Source: Ottelia alismoides (lineage: Eukaryota > Streptophyta > Magnoliopsida > Alismatales > Hydrocharitaceae). From it: a stretch of 64,000 nucleotides of DNA. Location of the stretch: the NCBI GenBank assembly GCA_037367405.1, contig JAZKJV010005536.1, positions 682,001 through 746,000 of the forward strand, given 5' to 3'. The translations under genes were made by a program, and so were the position numbers. Below are positions 59,050-64,000 of this stretch, one piece after another (positions within the stretch are counted from its first letter, which is position 1; each line of letters opens with the position of its first letter). The notes beneath the pieces are model-generated. The model saw only the letters and a list, made by a program, of their open reading frames with translations. It was not told the DNA's origin and made no database searches.

Positions 59050-62000
59050 TGATGACACGCCAAGCAACAAGGGTATAAGGTATCAAGGGTCGTCGCGACC
59101 CAAGTCGCCAAGCGTGGTCGATCGAGAAAAAGAGACCACCAAATAAGATAAAAGAAACTCAAAATCAAATAGCGGTCTTGCTATTATTTTAACCTGGTAT
59201 AGCGACCAGGGTCGAACACAAGGAGCACGTGATGGCCTTGCGGCCTACGAAGTAGTCAAAAATGAACTAAAATAAAATAAAAGATGTTTTAGTGGATTTT
59301 TAGTCTTTTTATATTTTTTTGGATTTTTGGTTAATTAAGGAAATAGGGAAAACAAAGAAACAAGGCAATTCAACAATTTATTTAAAGCCTCAAAAAACAA
59401 GCAAAAATTCAAATAAAAATGTTTTTGTGTGTTTTATAAATTTTACTGTTTTTAGTGAATTTTTTGGGAATTTTTTTATTTTTATTTAATTTTCTAAAAA
59501 TCAAACAAGGTAAGAAAATGAAGGCACTGTCCAGTCAAGAGTAAAAGGCCAATTTAAAATGCAAAAGGGCCTATTTAGCTCCTGAAGGTAATTTTCCTAT
59601 AAACTATAAAGTTTAAGGAAAATTTGGGCACTGGATTTATGATTTTTGGGTTTTTAAATTATTTATTAGATTTTTTTATAAGTTTTTAGGTGTTTTGTAA
59701 TTTTTATGAGTTTTATATAATGAAAAATAGCCAAAATTGGCCAGAAAATCAAACACAACAAAAGAAACAGTAGCTAATTTTTTTGTAATTTTTAGATAGG
59801 TTTTAATATTTTTTTGTGATTTTTAAAATCAAACAGTGACGAAAAAGGATGTTTTTGATTTTTTAAAATTATCAAATAAAAGCAAAAATGTCCCCAAAAA
59901 TTCTAGAAAATTATACATGGCAGGAGCCATGTGTCCAATTTTCATTGAATTTGGAGTCGGTTTGATATTTTATTCAAAAATAAAATCTAGGTACAGTGCA
60001 CAGGGACCTGTATCTAATTTCCTAAAGTTTTGGGGGGTCCGGTGCAAAAATCCCAAGAGATCACGCGCTGTCTGGGGCACACACGGACCTATATGCAATA
60101 AAAACAAGTTCCCTGGACTAAATAATAACAGGTATTTAAAGTCCAGGGGGCTTGTTATAAAATACCCAAAAATAAGCGCACATGCACAAATAACTCACGC
60201 ACAGGGGTATAAAAGCAATTTCCTAAAAATATTCATTCATTTCATAACCATCCAGAACTACAGGGCTAACTATGCAAATATCCCAAAGAGGCATGTGTCG
60301 ATGCACGTGCTACACCACAAACAGGGGTATATATGCGAATAAAATAAAGCTCAGGGTCAAAAGTGCAAATGTACCGAAAATAAAACAACTACGATATGTA
60401 TTTACAGGACTAAACGTGAAATAAAATAAAGAGAAGGGACTAAGGGTAAATTACCCTTTATTAATTCCAGGGTCGGATGGGTGCCACATGGTGGATCGAG
60501 CGGTCGAGAATGAGGGGCACGCCAACGCTAAACTCCTCGCACGGATCGGACGGTCTGGGCCTCTCCATGTGCTGGATCTGACGGTGGAGACGCGTCGTGG
60601 CTAAGCCTCAGCCATCGGACGGTCTGGATCAGCTCCTCCCTTGATCGTGCGGTGCTGGCGCTCCGGGAATGGATGGTCCAGATGCGAACTGGAGCTGGAG
60701 GGCTATCCAATGGCTGTTGGAGGTCTTCGAAGAACAAGTGGCCAGCGAACTTCGCCGGCCCAGTACGCTCGCTCCGAGCCTCCGCGGGGGCTTCTGATGA
60801 TCGAGGAAGCTCCGCCATGGCCTCCCGCGTCTGTGGGACCTCTCCGATGAGTCAACGGAGCTCTGGAGAGCTCGGTCGACCCCAGCGGAGGAGGAGCTCC
60901 GGTGCTCAAATGGGAAGGGCTCGGATAGCCTTCCTGGGACCTGCAAAACGACACCAAAAAGCTCCTGGGTCGAGGCAAACTGCCTCGACCCCGTAAGTGG
61001 CTATGAAGGTGACTGGTGCGGTGGTGCGGGCGAACCCTGGCAAAGCGACGGTGAAGGGGTTCGAACCCCAGCTCCTGTGCGAGCTGGGTTGAATGAATGG
61101 GCGGAGAAGGTGTGCGGGAGGAGGGCGATCGTGATGATGGATTCCGATGATCGAGCGGAAGGGGGGGATGGTTGGAATCAGCGAAAGTCGGCGACGGTGA
61201 AAATTGGGGGAAAATCAAAATCGTCGAAAAGGAAAGAGAAATGGATCTACCTAGGTGGTCGAGTCGACTGTGGGTGAGCTGGGGCAGCTCTCGGTCCTTG
61301 CCTCGAGGACCGTCGTCGTCCGAGGCTCTGGCTCCTGCTCTGGGCGGAGCACGGCGGAGCGAACTTTCGCCGGATCGATATCTCCTCACTCCCTCCTCGC
61401 TGCAATAACCTCTGGGACGAGCTGTCACTCTCGGCAAGACGGTGGAGGTCACTTGTTGGGGAGCAAATGAGCCAAAGATGCTGAATGAGGTGGCAAAGCT
61501 CGAGATTTATATGGGTGCAGGTCCGGCAAGATCTGATCGGGTAGGGCAATGTGGAGCGCGGACCCCGAGGCGGGTGTGCCGACGAAGATGTCGGATGTGA
61601 CGTGATCGAAACGGACCCGGGGTTTCGGGGGATGGTGATCGGGTTTGGACACGAAAAAGAGGAGAAGTCGGGTCGGGTGTCCAAAACCCTTGGGAGGTGG
61701 TCCACAGGGGGGAGTTGACCGGGCGGTCAACAACCCCCGTGGACCAATGGGAGGCTGCCACCTGGAAAAGATTTAGAATTTAAATTAAAAATAGCAAATG
61801 ATCGAATTATTATAAAGTCAAAACATGAAATATTTTTGTTTTAAATTTTTCTTTTTTGGTGATTTTTAATTAATTTTTCAAAATAAAATGAGGTATTTAC
61901 ACTATATAGCTATATATAGGTATATGTACAATATGTCTTTTTAATTTTGATTTTTAATTTGTTATTTTTATACATTTTTATTCCTATTTTATATTTTATT

Positions 62001-62702
62001 TTATTTATTTATAGAATAAAATTAGGAATAAAAATGTGTTTTTATTTTATTTTTATTATTTATATACAAGGAGTAAATAAATACATATGTACCTATATGT
62101 ACATGGTATATATACAATGTATTTTTGGGGTTTTAATTTTGTTATTTTTATTTTGTTTTTGTTTTAATGGTTTTTATTTTACATCATAAATTATAGAATA
62201 TTTACAAATTTTATGGAATTTATTTTATTTATTTATACGGTGAAATAAATATAGGAGTGGCTATGTACATGATGAATATATACAAGGTGAAGGTTTTTGT
62301 TTTCTTTTTATTTTTCCATTTTTATTTTGATTTTTATATTTATAAATATATACAAGTATTTACAAGCCCATTTTAGTCTCTTTTTGGAGGAAAATATTTT
62401 TATTATATTTACAGGTATATTTACACACATGAGCCCCTATCTCCCTCTACTTTGGCTTTTATGCGGTCAGGCCCATGCTGAGCCCTCCCTTGGGTTAGGT
62501 TGCTCAATATTTATTCTAAATATTTCCCTCTTTTTCTTTTTAATCTTTATTCTTTTATTTTTGCACAAAAACATGCTAATTATTACTTTTTACACCATGC
62601 ATGCTTTTGGTAATTATTTGTATTTACAAATATATACATGCATTTGCAAAGGTTTTTGTAGCTAAAATATAAGAATAAAGAGTGATGAATGAGTATTCAT
62701 CA
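59050..62702 (-). repeat. Element C 5' LTR
   Basis: A 3653-bp copy of 44941-48586, colinear with few substitutions and small indels (for example about 16 bases, GGCTGTTGGAGGTCTT, present here near 60711 but not in the other copy). A TATA-like box on the minus strand is at 61506-61512. This copy would have driven transcription of C. No genes. Confidence 0.93.
61506..61512 (-). promoter_or_regulatory. Possible TATA box, element C 5' LTR
   Basis: ATATAAA on the minus strand in CCCATATAAATCTCGAG, identical to the other LTR. It is followed by a GC-rich block that would be the transcribed leader. Confidence 0.45.
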
Positions 62703-62707
62703 TAGCC
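62703..62707. repeat. Right target-site duplication of element C (TAGCC)
   Basis: Exact copy of 44936-44940. Sequence after it continues element B's protease frame (LLDRFEFGPL), which joins to LLPVA at 44940. Confidence 0.92.
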
Positions 62708-63540
62708 TTACTTGACCGATTCGAGTTTGGCCCTCTCCATCGGAGTAGGACAGTCCTTCAGTTTCTTGATAGGTCTATTAAGAGGCCGATGGGGTTGTTG
62801 AGAGACGTGGTCGTTACCATTCAGGGTCTGAAATTCCATGTGAACTTTCTTATATTGGACATGGAGATCCCTGAGTCGGTAACAGATACCTCCATCATAC
62901 TTGGATGCCCATTCTTGGCCATTGCCAAGGCGATATCCGACCATGATAGTGGGAAGGTGTACTTTTGCGTAGAGGGTGAAAGTATACAAATAGAGACAAT
63001 CGACGAAACCAGAGCGTGAGATTCAACCTTCTTAGAGCAGTTCAGTAATACAGAGTAGATGACAAAGGCTGAGCGAGATGTCCACCAGGAGTGCGACTTT
63101 GTGATGATCGATGATGAAGCAATTTGGGCAGATCCAGTAGCACGAGCCCTCGCCTTGCCAACAAATTCGGCGTACTCATAGATTATGGCATTCGAGAGTT
63201 TGGAGAGCACACCCCTGGCAGAGGATATGTTAGAGGCCTACAGTTGCGGGCTGAGTGGTGAAGCAAAGTTCAATTCATGTTCCTATGATTTAGATACCTC
63301 GAATTCAGACATTGATTGGGATGAATTTGATGAGTATTTGCCATGTCTGATTCCTTCTGAGCCGACAACTAGGACGGAGTATGAGCCAGCACAGTTTACA
63401 GATATTCTAGTAGGGTTCCTTTTGTCAGATTTTCACAATCAGTGAGAGTTCTCTCATGCAGATCTGGTAGCCTTCACTCAGACATATCAAAAGCCAGGTT
63501 TTCCAGCTCCCAGTTATCTGGAATTAAAGCCCTTGTGATA
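62708..63540 (+). pseudogene. Element B protease, second part, and acidic linker
   Basis: Continues the protease cut at 44940: LLDRFEFGPL, SIKRPMGLLRDVVVTIQGL and ILGCPFLAIAKAISDHDSG, the last corresponding to ILGRPFLATAKA of element C. An acidic linker follows, with CDFVMIDDEAIWADP and the DIDWDEFDEYLP stretch. Stops at 63017-63019, near 63055 and near 63179 break the frame. In this copy the frame passes from the linker toward reverse transcriptase without the -1 shift seen in element C. Confidence 0.85.
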
Positions 63541-64000
63541 GTCGTTGAAGTATAGATTCCTTGTTGTTGAGCCAGATATGCACCCAGTCATTATCTCAGT
63601 AGATTTGACTGAAGAGCAAGAATCTCATTTGACGGAGGTTCTTGAAAGAAACCACAAGGAGATAGGATAAGGAATAGCTGATCTCCAGAGGATTAGTCCG
63701 GCTGTGTGCTCCCACCATATCTACCTCGAAGAGGACGCCAAGCCCTCGCGTGAGTTCCAACGACAGCTGAACCAGAACCTTCGAGATGTGGTCATGAAAG
63801 AAATATCAAAATGGTGGAGTTCTAATTTTATCTACCCCATCTCATCAAGTGGTTAGTCCATTACATGTGGTACCCAAGAAAACGAGTATCACTACAATTG
63901 TTAGTGAGTCTGGAGAGGAGATAGCTACCCGAGTACCCACGTCTTGGAGAGTTTGTGTGGACTACAGACGATTGAATCAGGCCACCAAGAAGGATCATTT
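63541..64000 (+). pseudogene. Element B reverse transcriptase, N-terminal part, cut by window end
   Basis: Matches the start of the reverse transcriptase of element C: KYRFL, MHPVIISVDLTEEQESHL, ISPAVCSHHIYLEEDAKPSR, VMKEISKWWSSNFIYPIS, SPLHVVPKKT, then WRVCVDYRRLNQATKKDH at the window edge. A TAG near 63667 and a one-base loss near 63853 break it. The catalytic box lies beyond the window. Confidence 0.88.

Larger units (their letters stand above)
44941..62702 (-). mobile_element. Element C: complete Athila-type LTR retrotransposon, recently dead
   Basis: A 17.8-kb minus-strand element with LTRs at 59050-62702 (5') and 44941-48586 (3'), a perfect 5-bp TSD, a tRNA-Asp PBS, a PPT, and all gag-pol domains in order between 57542 and 50678. 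The LTRs are visibly very similar (only two differences in the last roughly 400 bases), so it is the youngest large insertion here. It is no longer functional: eight or more premature stops, two frameshifts and one catalytic substitution. It sits in the protease region of its relative B. Confidence 0.95.
36406..64000 (+). mobile_element. Element B: Athila-type LTR retrotransposon, split by element C and truncated by the window
   Basis: B has a 5' LTR (36406-40348), a PBS, a leader, gag and protease up to 44940. Element C (44941-62702) is inserted there, and B continues from 62703 with the rest of protease and the start of reverse transcriptase. The duplicated TAGCC at 44936-44940 and 62703-62707 proves the two parts are one element. 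B and C are relatives: same gag start (MGRRSLR), same coiled segment (DMGIISEKLD) and same domain order. B is more decayed, with many stops and frameshifts. The remainder, including its 3' LTR, lies beyond 64000. Confidence 0.9.

Noticed and set aside
59836..60342. 168-codon plus-strand frame in the LTR of element C
   Set aside because: Antisense to the element and broken by stops and indels in the other LTR copy (about 45720-46240).

Overview
This window looks like intergenic heterochromatin of a flowering plant with a large genome. It is AT-rich, and I recognise no host gene, rRNA, tRNA or CRISPR array. Nearly every base can be assigned to a nested stack of transposable elements. They are placed by paired long terminal repeats (LTRs), target-site duplications (TSDs), tRNA primer-binding sites (PBSs), polypurine tracts (PPTs) and decayed gag-pol reading frames. 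I named the elements A to F for this report.

Layout. Element D is the oldest layer visible. It is a minus-strand Ty3/gypsy element whose left (3') LTR starts near 400-450 and ends at 18868. That LTR is split by element A (1507-14683, plus strand, TSD GGTAG) and by a small Mutator-like element (17377-18753, TSD TTAATTCTA). D's interior runs 18869-20484 and 35392-36405. It is split by Ty1/copia element E (20485-35391, plus strand, initiator-Met PBS), which itself carries rearranged gypsy element F (23784-27513). At 36406, inside D's integrase, element B (plus strand) is inserted and runs off the right end of the window. B's protease region is split by element C (44941-62702, minus strand, TSD TAGCC), a relative of B. 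B resumes at 62703 and the window ends inside its reverse transcriptase.

Family. A, B, C, D and F share long LTRs (about 3.2-3.9 kb) that begin TGATGAAT. Where visible, their PBS matches the 3' end of tRNA-Asp, and their PPTs match where visible. With the reverse transcriptase and integrase motifs of C, this places them in the Athila-type branch of plant Ty3/gypsy elements. C is the most complete: gag, aspartic protease, reverse transcriptase, RNase H and integrase, all in one orientation but broken by stops, small indels and a lost integrase catalytic Asp. A has only a short N-terminal ORF and a protease-like domain, so it must have depended on proteins from another element.

Most notable. 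Between the pol remnant and the 3' LTR, elements A, C and D carry a series of near-perfect hairpins. One arm of each resembles the element's own PPT (CCTAAGTATAGGGGG-like). These hairpins and a following noncoding block are recognisable across diverged copies and are kept in the protein-poor element A, which suggests a cis-acting role. Other points are a terminal palindrome at the LTR edge, a G-box cluster in the F LTR, a C-rich minisatellite in the Mutator-like element, and a foldback with a duplicated PBS in F.
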